From Jeotgalicoccus saudimassiliensis (GTDB lineage Bacteria > Bacillota > Bacilli > Staphylococcales > Salinicoccaceae): a DNA stretch of 64,000 nt. The translations under genes were made by a program, and so were the position numbers. Under the pieces are notes generated by a model. The model ran no database searches and had not been told where the DNA came from. It worked only from the letters and a program-made list of their open reading frames with translations. The stretch lies in the NCBI RefSeq assembly GCF_000756715.1, contig NZ_CCSE01000001.1:372001-436000 (forward strand), in the 5' to 3' direction. Positions 18,139-28,342 of this stretch are shown in pieces. Each line of letters starts with the position of its first letter. Position 1 is the stretch's first letter.

Positions 18139-19047
18139 TTATTTAAAATGAATACCGTAATGATCGAGAATATAATTCGGAACAAAGTAGCGTGCAGTTT
18201 TTTTCGGGTCGACCACCTGATTGATTTCCGCCTGTCCGGCAAGACTCATCAGCATAGTAAATTCTTCCATACTTAAATCAGTTTTCGGCTGGAGGAGTTC
18301 TGCCATTTTACGAACAGAAGTATCGACAGCTGTATCGAGACTTTCATCGGAAACATTGAGGTAGATACCGTCTCTGTTAATGATGACCGGGTGTTCTGTT
18401 TTGAGGATTTCGGCTTTCTCAAATGTAACATTGACATTGGCAGTGACCTCAAGACCGGAAACACTGACTTCACCGTCTGCCATTGCAGCGTGAACGTCAC
18501 CGAGTCCGAACAGAGCACCGTCATGATACACAGGCAGGTACAATGTAATACCCTCTGCCATTTTAAGTGAATCCAGATTTCCGCCGTGAGTATCCGGTGT
18601 ACCGTTATTTACCGGAGTATCCGGCGGTGCAACTCCAATGACACCAATCATTTTGTTTACAGGAATTGAAAGGCCGTTAAAGTCGACTCTATTATTAGTC
18701 GTATCGACATCGTAAATACGCACGAGTGAATTTTCCAGTATATCACCCATAACGCCCATACCGGGACCGGTAACCATCACGCCGGTGTCTGATATGTCGA
18801 TTTTGTTAATTGTTACTTTTAAAACATCTCCGGCATAAATACCATCTATGTAAATAGGACCTGATGCGGGATTAATTCTTTCCCAGTCGAGTCCGCCGAA
18901 CGAACTTTCCTCGTCTGTAATTTGGCCTGTAAAGCAGTCGTGTGTTTCAATATCGACAGTATCCCCGAGGCTGACTTTTAATGCTGGTTCATTATCTTTG
19001 CTCATTGCATAGAAAAGATTATCTTTTGAAAGCTTGTGATGTGACAT
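18139..19047 (-). CDS. Acetamidase/formamidase family protein
   Basis: 302 residues starting MSHHKLSKDN at 19047. GGAGGAGG lies 7 nt upstream, which favours this ATG over an in-frame ATG ten codons earlier. The sequence fits the FmdA/AmdA fold: an early V-x-I-x-(T)-H-D-C-F-x-G segment, NPASGPIYIDGIYAGD, GVIGVAPP and a late GDVHAAMADGEVSVSG with the conserved acidic/His cluster. Members hydrolyse short amides (formamide, acetamide) to ammonia plus acid. Formamide is also the HutG product, so a metabolic link to the gene at 10.0 kb is possible, but this is inference. Confidence 0.85.
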   Translation of the reverse strand: MSHHKLSKDNLFYAMSKDNEPALKVSLGDTVDIETHDCFTGQITDEESSFGGLDWERINPASGPIYIDGIYAGDVLKVTINKIDISDTGVMVTGPGMGVMGDILENSLVRIYDVDTTNNRVDFNGLSIPVNKMIGVIGVAPPDTPVNNGTPDTHGGNLDSLKMAEGITLYLPVYHDGALFGLGDVHAAMADGEVSVSGLEVTANVNVTFEKAEILKTEHPVIINRDGIYLNVSDESLDTAVDTSVRKMAELLQPKTDLSMEEFTMLMSLAGQAEINQVVDPKKTARYFVPNYILDHYGIHFK

Positions 19048-19108
19048 TGAAGTTCCTCCTCCATAATATGTATTCATCTTTCATTATAGAGTAAACAAAA
19101 TTAAAGAC

Positions 19109-19134
19109 AAAAAAAGCACCGGAGGACCGGTGCT
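19109..19134 (-). terminator. Terminator of rpoY-rnjA
   Basis: Minus-strand stem AGCACCGG / CCGGTGCT with a 4-nt loop followed by seven T (A run 19109-19115 on the plus strand). Confidence 0.85.
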
Positions 19135-19143
19135 CTGAATATA

Positions 19144-20823
19144 TTATTTATCGTCGTTAACTCTCATAATAATTGGAAGAATCATCGGACGGCGTTTCGT
19201 TTTGTTGTAAAGGAAGCCGCTTAGTTCTTCAATAATCAGCTGTTTGACGTTGTACCACTCAACATTTTCTTTCGAATCGAGCAGAGTTCTGACTTCGTCA
19301 CGGATTTTTTTCTCTGCGCTGCGGATCAGTCCGTACGATTCTCTCATATAGACAAAACCGCGGGAGATAATATCCGGTCCGCTTAACAGTTCGCCGGTTT
19401 CAAAATCGATTGTCAGGACTACGATTGCAAGACCTTCTTCAGACAACGATTTACGGTCGCGGAGAACGATGTTACCAATATCCCCGATGCCGTTACCGTC
19501 GACGAATACCGTACCTGCAGGAACGCGGTGTGAGAATCTTGCACTGTCTTTTGTCAGAGCAAGGACATCACCGATTTCAAAGACGAAAACATTTTCTTCT
19601 TTGACACCAGTAGATACTGCGAGTTTCTTATGCAGATCGAGCATACGGTATTCACCGTGAATCGGCATAAAGTACTTCGGCTGAATCAGGCGGAGCATTA
19701 ATTTCTGCTCTTCCTGTGAACCGTGTCCTGATGTGTGGATGTTTGAAAGTTTGCCATGAATAACATCTGCGCCTGCTTTGTATAAAGCGTTGATCGTTTT
19801 GTTGACACTTAAAGTGTTGCCCGGAATCGGAGATGAACTGAAGACTACAGTGTCATCCGGAATGATGCTGATCTGTCTGTGTGTACCGTTTGCAATACGG
19901 GACAGGGCAGCCATCGGCTCACCCTGAGAACCGGTACAAAGAATCATAACTTTATGCTTTTCAATCTTGTTAATCATCTTGGGTTCGATAAACGTCTCCG
20001 GCGGAGCAGTGATATAGCCGAGTTCCTGACCAATCTTAATGTTATTTTCCATGCTTCGTCCGAAAATACAAATTTTACGGTCAAATTTCACCGCTGCTTC
20101 AATGGCCTGCTGAACACGGTAAATGTTCGATGCGAATGTTGCAAAGATAATACGGCCGGTACATTTACGGAAGATATCCTCAACGTTCTGACCGACTTCT
20201 TTTTCACTGATTGTGAAATTAGGAACAGTGGCATTAGTCGAGTCGGAAAGAAGTGCGAGCACGCCTTCTTCACCAAGTTTAGCCATTTTTGCAAGATTTG
20301 CGGGTTCGCCGACCGGAGTGAAGTCGAATTTGAAGTCTCCTGTGTGAACGATGTTGCCTTCCGGAGTACGGACAATAACACCGTAGGCTTCAGGGATAGA
20401 GTGAGTTGTTAAGTAGAACTCAATATCCATGTGCTTAAATTTCAGAACTGTCTCTTCCTCGATTGGAATTAACTCAGTCTGATTAAGGAGGTGATGTTCC
20501 TCAAGCTTGTTGCGGATTAATCCTAACGCAAGCGGTCCCGAATAGATAGGCACTGAAATTTGTCTCAGCAGGAATGGAATACCGCCGATGTGGTCTTCAT
20601 GACCGTGTGTCACGATAAGTGCGCTGATTTTATCTTCGTTTTCTTTTAAGTAAGTGTAATCAGGAATTACGTAATCGACGCCAAGTTCATCATCTGTCGG
20701 GAACTTGACCCCCGCATCGATAATAATGATTTCATCTTTGTATTCGACACAATATGTGTTTTTCCCGATTTCTCCCAGTCCCCCAAGAGCGAATACACCT
20801 ACTTCATTTGATTCAAGTGTCAT
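19144..20823 (-). CDS. rnjA: Ribonuclease J1
   Basis: 559 residues, standard for RNase J1. The metallo-beta-lactamase core has H73-G-H75-E-D77-H78 for the two zinc ions, followed by the beta-CASP domain ([14 protein letters not shown]) and a C-terminal dimerisation domain ending in basic residues. It has 5'-3' exonuclease and endonuclease activity in mRNA turnover and 16S rRNA maturation. The start overlaps the end of rpoY at position 20823, so the pair is translationally coupled as in Bacillus and staphylococci. It ends at a clear terminator. Confidence 0.96.
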   Translation of the reverse strand: MTLESNEVGVFALGGLGEIGKNTYCVEYKDEIIIIDAGVKFPTDDELGVDYVIPDYTYLKENEDKISALIVTHGHEDHIGGIPFLLRQISVPIYSGPLALGLIRNKLEEHHLLNQTELIPIEEETVLKFKHMDIEFYLTTHSIPEAYGVIVRTPEGNIVHTGDFKFDFTPVGEPANLAKMAKLGEEGVLALLSDSTNATVPNFTISEKEVGQNVEDIFRKCTGRIIFATFASNIYRVQQAIEAAVKFDRKICIFGRSMENNIKIGQELGYITAPPETFIEPKMINKIEKHKVMILCTGSQGEPMAALSRIANGTHRQISIIPDDTVVFSSSPIPGNTLSVNKTINALYKAGADVIHGKLSNIHTSGHGSQEEQKLMLRLIQPKYFMPIHGEYRMLDLHKKLAVSTGVKEENVFVFEIGDVLALTKDSARFSHRVPAGTVFVDGNGIGDIGNIVLRDRKSLSEEGLAIVVLTIDFETGELLSGPDIISRGFVYMRESYGLIRSAEKKIRDEVRTLLDSKENVEWYNVKQLIIEELSGFLYNKTKRRPMILPIIMRVNDDK

Positions 20824-21041
20824 TACGCGATAGTCTCGACTTTGAAATCGTCGTTGTTGTTCTGTTCGTATTCCAGATGCGCGGGACTAAGTGCCTGGAT
20901 AAACTCGATGTTGTTATTGTTCGCTTTTAAATATTTACGAACTTCTTCTTCTGTTTCTGCTTCGACATAGCGGATCTGCGTGTCTTCTCTAATGATACGC
21001 GTGTCCATGTCTGTTTGGAAAAATACTTTAAATACTGCCAT
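20823..21041 (-). CDS. rpoY: RNA polymerase epsilon subunit
   Basis: 72 residues, the usual length of the DUF1447/YkzG family. The start MAVFKVFFQ and the phrase [12 protein letters not shown] are characteristic. Epsilon is a small accessory subunit of Firmicutes RNA polymerase with a phage Gp2-like fold. Gene position directly before rnjA, with a one-base overlap, is the conserved arrangement. Confidence 0.95.
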   Translation of the reverse strand: MAVFKVFFQTDMDTRIIREDTQIRYVEAETEEEVRKYLKANNNNIEFIQALSPAHLEYEQNNNDDFKVETIA

Positions 21042-21087
21042 AATTTATGACTCCTTTATTAGTTATTATCATTATTAAATTAAACGT

Positions 21088-21124
21088 AAAAAATAAAAAT
21101 ATGTGCCTAAATATTTAAGCACAT
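21088..21124 (-). terminator. Terminator of the 31-codon gene
   Basis: Minus-strand inverted repeat ATGTGCTTAAAT / ATTTAGGCACAT (one G-U pair), then ATATTTTTATTTTTT. It lies upstream of rpoY, so it belongs to a transcript that starts further upstream. Confidence 0.65.
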
Positions 21125-21136
21125 TATTTAGGGAAC

Positions 21137-21232
21137 TTATTTACCCTTCATATATTCATTGCGCAATAAACCTTTTCTGCCCAGGATGCTTTTCAACTTT
21201 TTCATCAGTTTCTCTCGTAACCTTTTCAGCAT
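21137..21232 (-). CDS. Small cationic amphipathic peptide, 31 residues (unannotated type)
   Basis: An ATG at 21232 opens 31 codons ending in TAA. The peptide begins MLKRLREKLMKKLKSIL and carries 12 Lys/Arg against 2 Glu (net about +10). Leu2, Leu5, Leu9, Leu13, Ile16 and Leu17 fall on one helical face. The ORF sits in a complete transcription unit: promoter TTGCAA-17-TAAAAT (21289-21261), AAGGG about 9 nt before the ATG, and a terminator at 21124-21088. The hydrophobic/cationic pattern is reminiscent of membrane-active or RNA-binding peptides, but I recognise no family. The alternative is that the roughly 150-nt RNA is the functional product and the ORF is incidental. Confidence 0.55.
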   Translation of the reverse strand: MLKRLREKLMKKLKSILGRKGLLRNEYMKGK

Positions 21233-21260
21233 ACTATCACACCCTTATATACTTACTATC

Positions 21261-21289
21261 ATTTTACAATATAGACTCTGTACTTGCAA
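21261..21289 (-). promoter_or_regulatory. Promoter of the 31-codon gene
   Basis: On the minus strand, -35 TTGCAA (21289-21284) and -10 TAAAAT (21266-21261) are separated by exactly 17 nt. Predicted start is near 21254, about 22 nt before the ATG. Confidence 0.6.
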
Positions 21290-21322
21290 AGACTTTATAA
21301 TAGGAAGAGGGGAGGGGAAACT

Positions 21323-21595
21323 GTGAAGATAGAACAGATAATGACAAAGGTTAAAAATGAGAAGATGCGAAGCGATAAAATGTTCACGGGTATAGAGTTC
21401 AATGTGCGGGATGAACAGGTGGTCATGAACTATGTTTATGCGGACTACGGAAGCGGTGAGGGTACGAATACCGAGATGTACATGCCGCACGGTGGGGACC
21501 CGGAATTTATCAGTGAGGAAGAAATGAATATGCTCATTGAGAAACTGCGCGATAAAAATATTGGATATAATATCAGAAAAGACGATTTTATTTAA
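21323..21595 (+). CDS. Conserved hypothetical protein, 90 residues
   Basis: The GTG at 21323 is chosen because GAGGGGAGGGG lies just upstream; the frame extends further 5' without a ribosome site. The product is acidic and soluble with no signal or membrane segment. It has alternating strand-like segments (MFTGIEFNVRDEQVVMNYVYADY) and a C-terminal helix, EEEMNMLIEKLRDK. I do not recognise a domain. A small gene at the same place before def in S. aureus is my recollection. It converges on def through a shared terminator. Confidence 0.7.
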   Translation: MKIEQIMTKVKNEKMRSDKMFTGIEFNVRDEQVVMNYVYADYGSGEGTNTEMYMPHGGDPEFISEEEMNMLIEKLRDKNIGYNIRKDDFI

Positions 21596-21601
21596 CAGAG
21601 C

Positions 21602-21634
21602 AAAAGACGGCACCCGGTAAAGGTGCCGTCTTTT
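21602..21634. terminator. Bidirectional terminator
   Basis: 13-bp perfect stem AAAAGACGGCACC / GGTGCCGTCTTTT with a 7-nt loop, between the hypothetical gene and def. Confidence 0.85.
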
Positions 21635-21645
21635 ATACTGTCATT

Positions 21646-22197
21646 TTACTCGAGCGGCTGTGCGTCGCCGGTCGGATCGAATGGTGCTTCTTTATTAATG
21701 TGATCGTAGAACATAACCCCGTCAAGGTGATCGAGTTCATGCTGCAGTACGACAGCCAAAAAGCCTTTGGCTTTAATTTCGACTTTTTCACCGTCAATCG
21801 ACAGCCCGCTGACGCGGATGCGCTTCTTACGCTGTACGATGCCTTCAATTTCCTTATCCACACTCAGACAGCCTTCGCCGCCCGGTAAATAAGTTTCATT
21901 AACAGAATGACTGATTACTTTCGGATTGATCAGCATATAATCATATTCCGGATCTCCGTTCTCATCTGTCACGTAGACAGCAAGCATACGCTTGTCGAGA
22001 CCAATCTGCGGCGCGGCAAGTCCGACACCGGCTCTCAGTCCGTATTTTTCACTCAACTCCGGATCCTGTGAATTGATAAGGTATTCCCTCATACTTTTCA
22101 ATTCTGATATAGTCTGTGGGTCAATTTCAGCCACTTCTCTTACTTTTTTACGCAGTATCGGATGACCGTCGCGTACAATATTTTCCATAGTCAGCAC
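21646..22197 (-). CDS. def: Peptide deformylase
   Basis: 183 residues, the length of the staphylococcal/Bacillus type II enzyme. All three motifs are present: G-V-G-L-A-A-P-Q, G-E-G-C-L-S and Q-H-E-L-D-H, giving the Cys and two His that bind the catalytic Fe2+. It removes the formyl group from nascent proteins. The start MLTMENIVRDGHP matches the S. aureus protein, and GGAGG precedes it. It stands alone and is divergent from the ykyA-type lipoprotein gene. Confidence 0.96.
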   Translation of the reverse strand: MLTMENIVRDGHPILRKKVREVAEIDPQTISELKSMREYLINSQDPELSEKYGLRAGVGLAAPQIGLDKRMLAVYVTDENGDPEYDYMLINPKVISHSVNETYLPGGEGCLSVDKEIEGIVQRKKRIRVSGLSIDGEKVEIKAKGFLAVVLQHELDHLDGVMFYDHINKEAPFDPTGDAQPLE

Positions 22198-22307
22198 GAT
22201 AAAACCTCCTCCGTTTCAAACACTCGGTTTATTATACAATATATTTGCGTTAAAATGGTATTGGAAATACTGTTAAACAATTAAATTAACATGGGGGTAC
22301 ATTTTAG

Positions 22308-22937
22308 GTGAAGAAACTTATTTTAATGCTGGGCGGAGCGGCACTGTTTTTATCTGCGTGCAGCAGCGCTGAGGCGGAACTGAACGAATTTTATGATGCA
22401 TTCACGGGGAGCCTGAGTGAAGAACAGGGACTTGGTGAACTGAATGACCAATATAATGAACTTGAAGGTAAGAAAGCATCACTTCAGGAAGATCTGAACA
22501 ATGCTGACATTGAAGCAATTAATAATATCAGCGGTGAGCTTCAGAGTAACACGTCGGAACGCCTTGACCTGCTCGAAGAAGAACGCGGTCTGATTGCAGA
22601 TTCAAAAGAAGCTTTTGAAAAAGCACATGAAAAAGCGGAAGAGATTTCCAATGAAGAGTATAAAAAAGAAGCAGACTCTTTAGTCGCAGCGATGAATGCG
22701 CGTTTTGAGGCGCATGAAACGATGACTGATACATATACAGAAGCACTTGAAGCAGAACAGGCACTTTTCGAGTATTTAGGTGAAGAAGAGATTACTCAGG
22801 ATGCAGTCGACGAGCATTTAAACAAAATTGCAGAGTACAGCGAACCGATTAACGAAGCGGCAGAAACATTTTCGGCAGAAACGGAAAAAATTAATCAGCT
22901 GAAAGGTGAAATTGAACAAATCCTTGAAAACAACTAA
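22308..22937 (+). CDS. ykyA: YkyA-type putative cell-wall-binding lipoprotein
   Basis: 209 residues from a GTG at 22308 with GGGGGT upstream. The signal peptide ends in a lipobox L-S-A-C (Cys18). The mature part is almost wholly helical and acidic, with long Glu/Lys/Ala-rich coiled-coil stretches, which matches the YkyA family. Position directly before pdhA is conserved in Bacillus and staphylococci. It should be lipid-anchored outside the membrane. Function is not known. There is no terminator that I can see before the pdh control region. Confidence 0.82.
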   Translation: MKKLILMLGGAALFLSACSSAEAELNEFYDAFTGSLSEEQGLGELNDQYNELEGKKASLQEDLNNADIEAINNISGELQSNTSERLDLLEEERGLIADSKEAFEKAHEKAEEISNEEYKKEADSLVAAMNARFEAHETMTDTYTEALEAEQALFEYLGEEEITQDAVDEHLNKIAEYSEPINEAAETFSAETEKINQLKGEIEQILENN

Positions 22938-22940
22938 GAA

Positions 22941-22969
22941 TTTAAAAGTGTTACTATAACAGTTATAAC
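22941..22969 (+). promoter_or_regulatory. Possible upstream pdh promoter with palindrome on the -10
   Basis: TTTAAA and TATAAC are 17 nt apart. The perfect palindrome ACAGTT-AT-AACTGT (22959-22972) covers the -10, as an operator would. Confidence 0.4.
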
Positions 22970-23033
22970 TGTACTACTACTGAAAATACTGACATATCAA
23001 CTCTGTTCCAAACTGTTATACCTTAGCTTGGTT

Positions 23034-23049
23034 TACTGTTAGAACAGTA
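23034..23049 (+). promoter_or_regulatory. Operator-like palindrome upstream of pdhA
   Basis: Perfect inverted repeat TACTGTT-AG-AACAGTA, 54 nt before the pdhA ATG. It has the same ACTGTT/AACAGT half-sites, in the opposite orientation, as the palindrome at 22959. A further AACTGTTAT half-site lies at 23011-23019. TTGGTT and TGATAA flank it as poorly spaced promoter candidates. Confidence 0.4.
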
Positions 23050-23096
23050 GTGTGATAAACTGAAGGTAATAACAAACAAATTAGAAGGGATTGTGA

Positions 23097-24209
<1,113 letters not shown>

Positions 24210-24211
24210 TT

Positions 24212-25189
24212 ATGGCACAAATGACGATGATTCAAGCTATTACTAATGCTATGGCAACAGAACTTAAAAATGATGAAAACGTTCTTGTTTTTGGTGAGGA
24301 CGTTGGTGTTAACGGCGGGGTATTCCGTGCAACAGAAGGTTTGCAGGAAGAATTCGGTGTTGACCGCGTATTCGATACACCACTTGCAGAAAGTGGTCTG
24401 GTGTCATTAGGTTTAGGCTTAACTTTAGAAGACTACCGCCCGGTAGTTGAAATACAGTTCTTCGGTTTCTTATTTGAAGCGATGGATGGTATTGCAGGAC
24501 AGATTGCACGTCACAGAATCCGTTCAGGTGCATCGAAGTCTGCTCCAATCGTTATCCGTGCACCATTCGGCGGCGGAGTTAATACGCCTGAACTGCACGC
24601 AGATTCACTGGAAGGTCTGATGGCCCAGACTCCAGGTTTACGTGTTGTTATCCCGTCAAACCCGGTAGATGCAAAAGGTCTGCTAATTTCAGCGATTCGT
24701 TCAAATGATCCTGTCATTTTCCTTGAGCATATGAAGTTATACCGTTCATTCCGTGAAGATGTTCCTGAAGAGGACTACGAAGTGGAAATCGGTAAAGCAA
24801 GCGTTAAACAGGAAGGTACTGACATTACACTGATCGCTTACGGTGCAATGGTCCAGGAAGCAATGAAAGCTGCAGAAGCGCTTGCTGAAGAGGACGTGAG
24901 TGCGGAAGTTATCGACCTTCGTACTGTTTCACCTGTTGATTACGAGACGTTAATCGAATCTGTTAAAAAGACAAACAGAGCAGTAGTTATCCAGGAAGCA
25001 CAGCGTCAGGCCGGTGTTGCAGCAAACGTCGTATCTGAATTATCAGAGCGCGCAATTCTGCACCTTGAAGCACCGATTAAACGCGTTACTGCACCGGACA
25101 CAGTATATCCATTCACTGCAGCTGAAAGTGTGTGGCTGCCGAACAAAGATGATATCATTGAACGTGCAAAAGAAGTGCTGGATTTCTAA
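24212..25189 (+). CDS. pdhB: Pyruvate dehydrogenase E1 beta subunit
   Basis: 325 residues, normal length. It begins [31 protein letters not shown] contains the conserved Glu near the thiamine ring, followed by FDTPLAESG and the C-terminal transketolase domain ([11 protein letters not shown]). It forms the alpha2-beta2 E1 heterotetramer with PdhA. AAAGGAG at the end of pdhA serves as its ribosome site. Confidence 0.96.
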   Translation: MAQMTMIQAITNAMATELKNDENVLVFGEDVGVNGGVFRATEGLQEEFGVDRVFDTPLAESGLVSLGLGLTLEDYRPVVEIQFFGFLFEAMDGIAGQIARHRIRSGASKSAPIVIRAPFGGGVNTPELHADSLEGLMAQTPGLRVVIPSNPVDAKGLLISAIRSNDPVIFLEHMKLYRSFREDVPEEDYEVEIGKASVKQEGTDITLIAYGAMVQEAMKAAEALAEEDVSAEVIDLRTVSPVDYETLIESVKKTNRAVVIQEAQRQAGVAANVVSELSERAILHLEAPIKRVTAPDTVYPFTAAESVWLPNKDDIIERAKEVLDF

Positions 25190-25214
25190 AGTCTAATAAA
25201 TAGGAGGAATAGTT

Positions 25215-26525
25215 ATGGCATTTGAATTTAAACTCCCGGACATCGGTGAAGGAATTCACGAAGGGGAAATCGCAAAATGGTTAGTAGCCGAAGGCGATAA
25301 AATTAACGAAGATGATGTATTGGTAGAAATTCAAAATGATAAAGCAGTCGTAGAAATTCCATCTCCGGTAGATGGGACAATTTCTAAAATCCATGTCGAA
25401 GAAGGCGAAGTTACTACTGTCGGGACGACAATTGTAACGATTGATGACGGCAGCGAAGATTCAGGTTCTGATGAAAAGTCAGAAAACAAAGCTGAAAAAC
25501 CTGCAGATGATGCAGCGAAACCTGCTGAAGAAGAGAAGGTTTCTGAAGAAACTCCGAATAAAGAAGACAAAAAAGCAGATACTGATGCAGCAGACAGCGA
25601 TAAAATTGTTATTGCAATGCCTTCTGTACGTAAATTTGCACGTGAAAACGGTGTAAATATTAAAGAGGTTGCAGGTACTGGTAAGAACGGCCGAATCCTG
25701 AAAGAAGATATCGAGAACTTCGGAAAAGAATCTGTTAAACCTGCAGAGGCTGAAACTGAATCTTCAGAAGAAACTGCTGAACCAGCAGCTGAGAAGAAAG
25801 CACCTGCCAAACAGGCGACGGGCGATCTTGAAACACGCGAGAAGATGAGCGGTATGAGAAAAGCGATTGCGAAAGCAATGGTTAATTCTAAACACACATC
25901 TCCTCACGTTACACACATCGACGAAGTGGAAGTTGATGCACTGTGGGATCACCGTAAGAAGTTCAAGGAAATTGCAGCGGAGCAGGGTGTTAAATTAACA
26001 TTCCTTCCTTATGTTGTTAAAGCACTTGTATCAGCACTTAAGAAATATCCTGAACTTAACACTTCAATTGATAATGAAACATTTGAAGTCATTCAGAAAC
26101 ATTACTATAATGTAGGTATTGCGGCAGATACTGAAAAAGGTTTAGTAGTACCTGTTGTAAATGATGCTGACAAACTTTCAATGTTCGAAATTTCTGATGA
26201 AATAAACGAACTGGCTACAAAAGCACGTGACGGCAAACTTTCATCAGATGAGATGAAGGGCGGTTCAGTAACGATTTCGAATCTTGGTTCAGCAGGCGGT
26301 AAATGGTTCACACCTGTTATCAACCAGCCGGAAGTTGCTATTTTAGGAATCGGACGCATCGAAGAACAGCCTGTTGTCAAAGACGGAGAAATTGTCGCAG
26401 CGCGTGTTCTCGCACTATCACTAAGTTACGACCATAGACAAATTGATGGCGCAACAGCTCAAAATGCTTTAAATCACATTAAGCGTCTGCTTAATAATCC
26501 GGATTTATTATTAATGGAGGGGTAG
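25215..26525 (+). CDS. pdhC: Dihydrolipoamide acetyltransferase (E2) of pyruvate dehydrogenase
   Basis: 436 residues. Domains in order: one lipoyl domain with the modified Lys43 in [11 protein letters not shown]; an acidic Ala/Glu/Lys linker; a peripheral subunit-binding domain (about 135-170, [12 protein letters not shown]...[11 protein letters not shown]); a second linker; and the catalytic acetyltransferase domain ending in [12 protein letters not shown] with active-site His and Asp. E2 forms the 60-subunit core of the complex and transfers acetyl to CoA. AGGAGG precedes the ATG. Confidence 0.96.
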   Translation: MAFEFKLPDIGEGIHEGEIAKWLVAEGDKINEDDVLVEIQNDKAVVEIPSPVDGTISKIHVEEGEVTTVGTTIVTIDDGSEDSGSDEKSENKAEKPADDAAKPAEEEKVSEETPNKEDKKADTDAADSDKIVIAMPSVRKFARENGVNIKEVAGTGKNGRILKEDIENFGKESVKPAEAETESSEETAEPAAEKKAPAKQATGDLETREKMSGMRKAIAKAMVNSKHTSPHVTHIDEVEVDALWDHRKKFKEIAAEQGVKLTFLPYVVKALVSALKKYPELNTSIDNETFEVIQKHYYNVGIAADTEKGLVVPVVNDADKLSMFEISDEINELATKARDGKLSSDEMKGGSVTISNLGSAGGKWFTPVINQPEVAILGIGRIEEQPVVKDGEIVAARVLALSLSYDHRQIDGATAQNALNHIKRLLNNPDLLLMEG

Positions 26526-26529
26526 TAAA

Positions 26530-27936
26530 ATGGTAGTTGGAGATTTTCCTATTGAAACAGATACAATTGTAATTGGTGCAGGTCCCGGCGGATATGTCGC
26601 TGCGATCAGAGCTGCACAGCTTGGCCAGAATGTAACACTGGTTGAGAAAGGCAACGTGGGCGGAGTATGCTTAAACGTCGGATGTATTCCTTCAAAAGCA
26701 ATGATTTCATCAGCTCACCGTTACCAGGAAGCTCAAAACTCTGAAGACATGGGTGTTATTACTGAAGGCGTTAAATTAGACTTCTCTAAAGTTCAGGAGT
26801 TTAAAGACAGCGTAGTAAACAAACTTGTCGGCGGTGTTGACATGCTCCTTAAAGGAAACAAAGTCAACGTTGTTAAAGGTGAAGCTTACTTTGTAGACAG
26901 CAACAAGCTAAAAGTTATGGATGACAAGCAGTCACAGACTTACGAGTTTAAAAATGCAATTATCGCAACTGGTTCACGTCCGATTGAAATTCCAGGATTT
27001 AAATTCGGCGGCCGTATTTTAGATTCTACCGGTGCACTGTCACTTGAAGAAGCGCCTGAGAAACTAATCGTTATCGGCGGCGGATATATCGGTACTGAGC
27101 TTGGTTCTGCTTATGCCAACTTTGGTACTGAAGTGACAATTCTTGAAGGAACACCTGATATTTTAGGCGGTTTCGAAAAACAGATGACTCAGCTTGTTAA
27201 GAAAAACCTTAAATCTAAAAATGCTACGATTGTAACTAAAGCAATGGCTAAATCTGCTGAAGAAACTGACAACGGAGTTAAAGTAACTTACGAAGCTAAA
27301 GATGAAACTCATGAAGTTGAAGCTGACTACGTACTTGTTACTGTAGGCCGCAGACCAAACACTGATGAACTTGGTCTTGAAGAGTTAGGAATTAAAATGA
27401 CTGACCGAGGTTTAATCGAAGTTGATAAACAGTCACGTTCAAGCGTATCCAATATTTATGCTATCGGTGATATCGTTGACGGACTTCCACTTGCCCACAA
27501 AGCAAGTTACGAAGGTAAAGTTGCTGCTGAAGCAATCGCAGGCGAAAAATCAGAAGTTGATTACATCGCTATGCCAGCAGTATGTTTCACTGAGCCGGAA
27601 CTGGCTACAGTGGGTTACAATGAAAAACAGGCTAAAGACAAAGGTCTTGAAGTTGTTACAGGCAAGTTCCCGTTCCAGGCTAACGGCCGTGCACTTGGAC
27701 TTAACAAAACAGACGGTTTCGTTAAAGTTGTCGCACGTAAAGAAGACGGTCTCGTGATCGGTGCTCAGGTTGCAGGTAACGGAGCTTCGGATATTATTTC
27801 TGAACTTGGTCTTGCAGTTGAAACTGGTATGACACTTGAGGATATCGCTCTAACAATCCATGCGCACCCTACATTAGGTGAAATTCCTATGGAAGCAGCT
27901 GAAGTTGCTTTAGGACGTCCGATTCACTCAATGTAA
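26530..27936 (+). CDS. pdhD: Dihydrolipoamide dehydrogenase (E3)
   Basis: 468 residues. The FAD site is [17 protein letters not shown], the redox-active disulfide Cys47-x4-Cys52 is in [13 protein letters not shown], the NAD site is [10 protein letters not shown], and the C-terminal interface has the catalytic HAHPTLGE His-Glu pair. It reoxidises dihydrolipoamide of E2 with NAD+. Last gene of the pdh operon; a terminator follows. Synonymous codons here look more A/T-ending than in pdhA, though not enough to claim transfer. Confidence 0.96.
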   Translation: MVVGDFPIETDTIVIGAGPGGYVAAIRAAQLGQNVTLVEKGNVGGVCLNVGCIPSKAMISSAHRYQEAQNSEDMGVITEGVKLDFSKVQEFKDSVVNKLVGGVDMLLKGNKVNVVKGEAYFVDSNKLKVMDDKQSQTYEFKNAIIATGSRPIEIPGFKFGGRILDSTGALSLEEAPEKLIVIGGGYIGTELGSAYANFGTEVTILEGTPDILGGFEKQMTQLVKKNLKSKNATIVTKAMAKSAEETDNGVKVTYEAKDETHEVEADYVLVTVGRRPNTDELGLEELGIKMTDRGLIEVDKQSRSSVSNIYAIGDIVDGLPLAHKASYEGKVAAEAIAGEKSEVDYIAMPAVCFTEPELATVGYNEKQAKDKGLEVVTGKFPFQANGRALGLNKTDGFVKVVARKEDGLVIGAQVAGNGASDIISELGLAVETGMTLEDIALTIHAHPTLGEIPMEAAEVALGRPIHSM

Positions 27937-27949
27937 TTTTATAAATTTT

Positions 27950-27985
27950 AAAGGTCAGGGTTAATTACTCTGGCCTTTATTTTAT
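27950..27985 (+). terminator. Terminator of the pdh operon
   Basis: 9-bp stem AAAGGTCAG / CTGGCCTTT (one G-U pair), 11-nt loop, then a T-rich tail. Confidence 0.7.
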
Positions 27986-28000
27986 TTGGAGGTAATTATA

Positions 28001-28276
28001 ATGAATAATGAATATTCGTATCCGCTCGATTATGACTGGAGTACTGAGGAAATACTGCATGTAATGTCGTTTTATCAGGCTGTTGAGATCGGTTATGAGG
28101 AAGGTGTGCTTGCAGGAAAGTTCGAGGAAGCATACAGGGATTTTAAAGAAATCGTCCCGTCAAAATCAGAAGAAAAAACACTGTTTAAAGAGTATGAAAA
28201 AGTCAGTGGCATGGTCCCGTATCTGCTGATTAAACAGCTGAAAGATGCAGCACCTTCAGATATAATTAAGCCTTAA
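28001..28276 (+). CDS. UPF0223 family protein (YktA-like)
   Basis: 91 residues from the ATG at 28001, with TTGGAGG 8 nt upstream. The start NNEYSYPLDYDWSTEEILHV and the phrase FKEIVPSKSEEKTLFKEYEKVSG are typical of the UPF0223/YktA family, a small all-helical cytosolic protein of unknown function. Location directly after pdhD agrees with what I recall of the staphylococcal order. Confidence 0.88.
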   Translation: MNNEYSYPLDYDWSTEEILHVMSFYQAVEIGYEEGVLAGKFEEAYRDFKEIVPSKSEEKTLFKEYEKVSGMVPYLLIKQLKDAAPSDIIKP

Positions 28277-28342
28277 AAAAAGATTGTCATACTGCAGCGT
28301 CCTCGCATATAATAAATTGAATGATTACAGGGGAGGTCAGCT

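Noticed and set aside
19879-20412. Plus-strand frame of 177 codons inside rnjA
   Set aside because: Antisense to a highly conserved gene, no start signal; shadow frame.
21103-21300. 65-codon plus-strand frame opposite the small peptide gene
   Set aside because: Cys/Phe/Tyr-rich product, no ribosome site, and promoter, ORF and terminator signals all favour the minus strand.
25331-25897. Long minus-strand frame (188 codons) inside pdhC
   Set aside because: Antisense shadow of the Ala/Glu/Lys-rich linkers; Ser/Phe/Ala-biased, no ribosome site.
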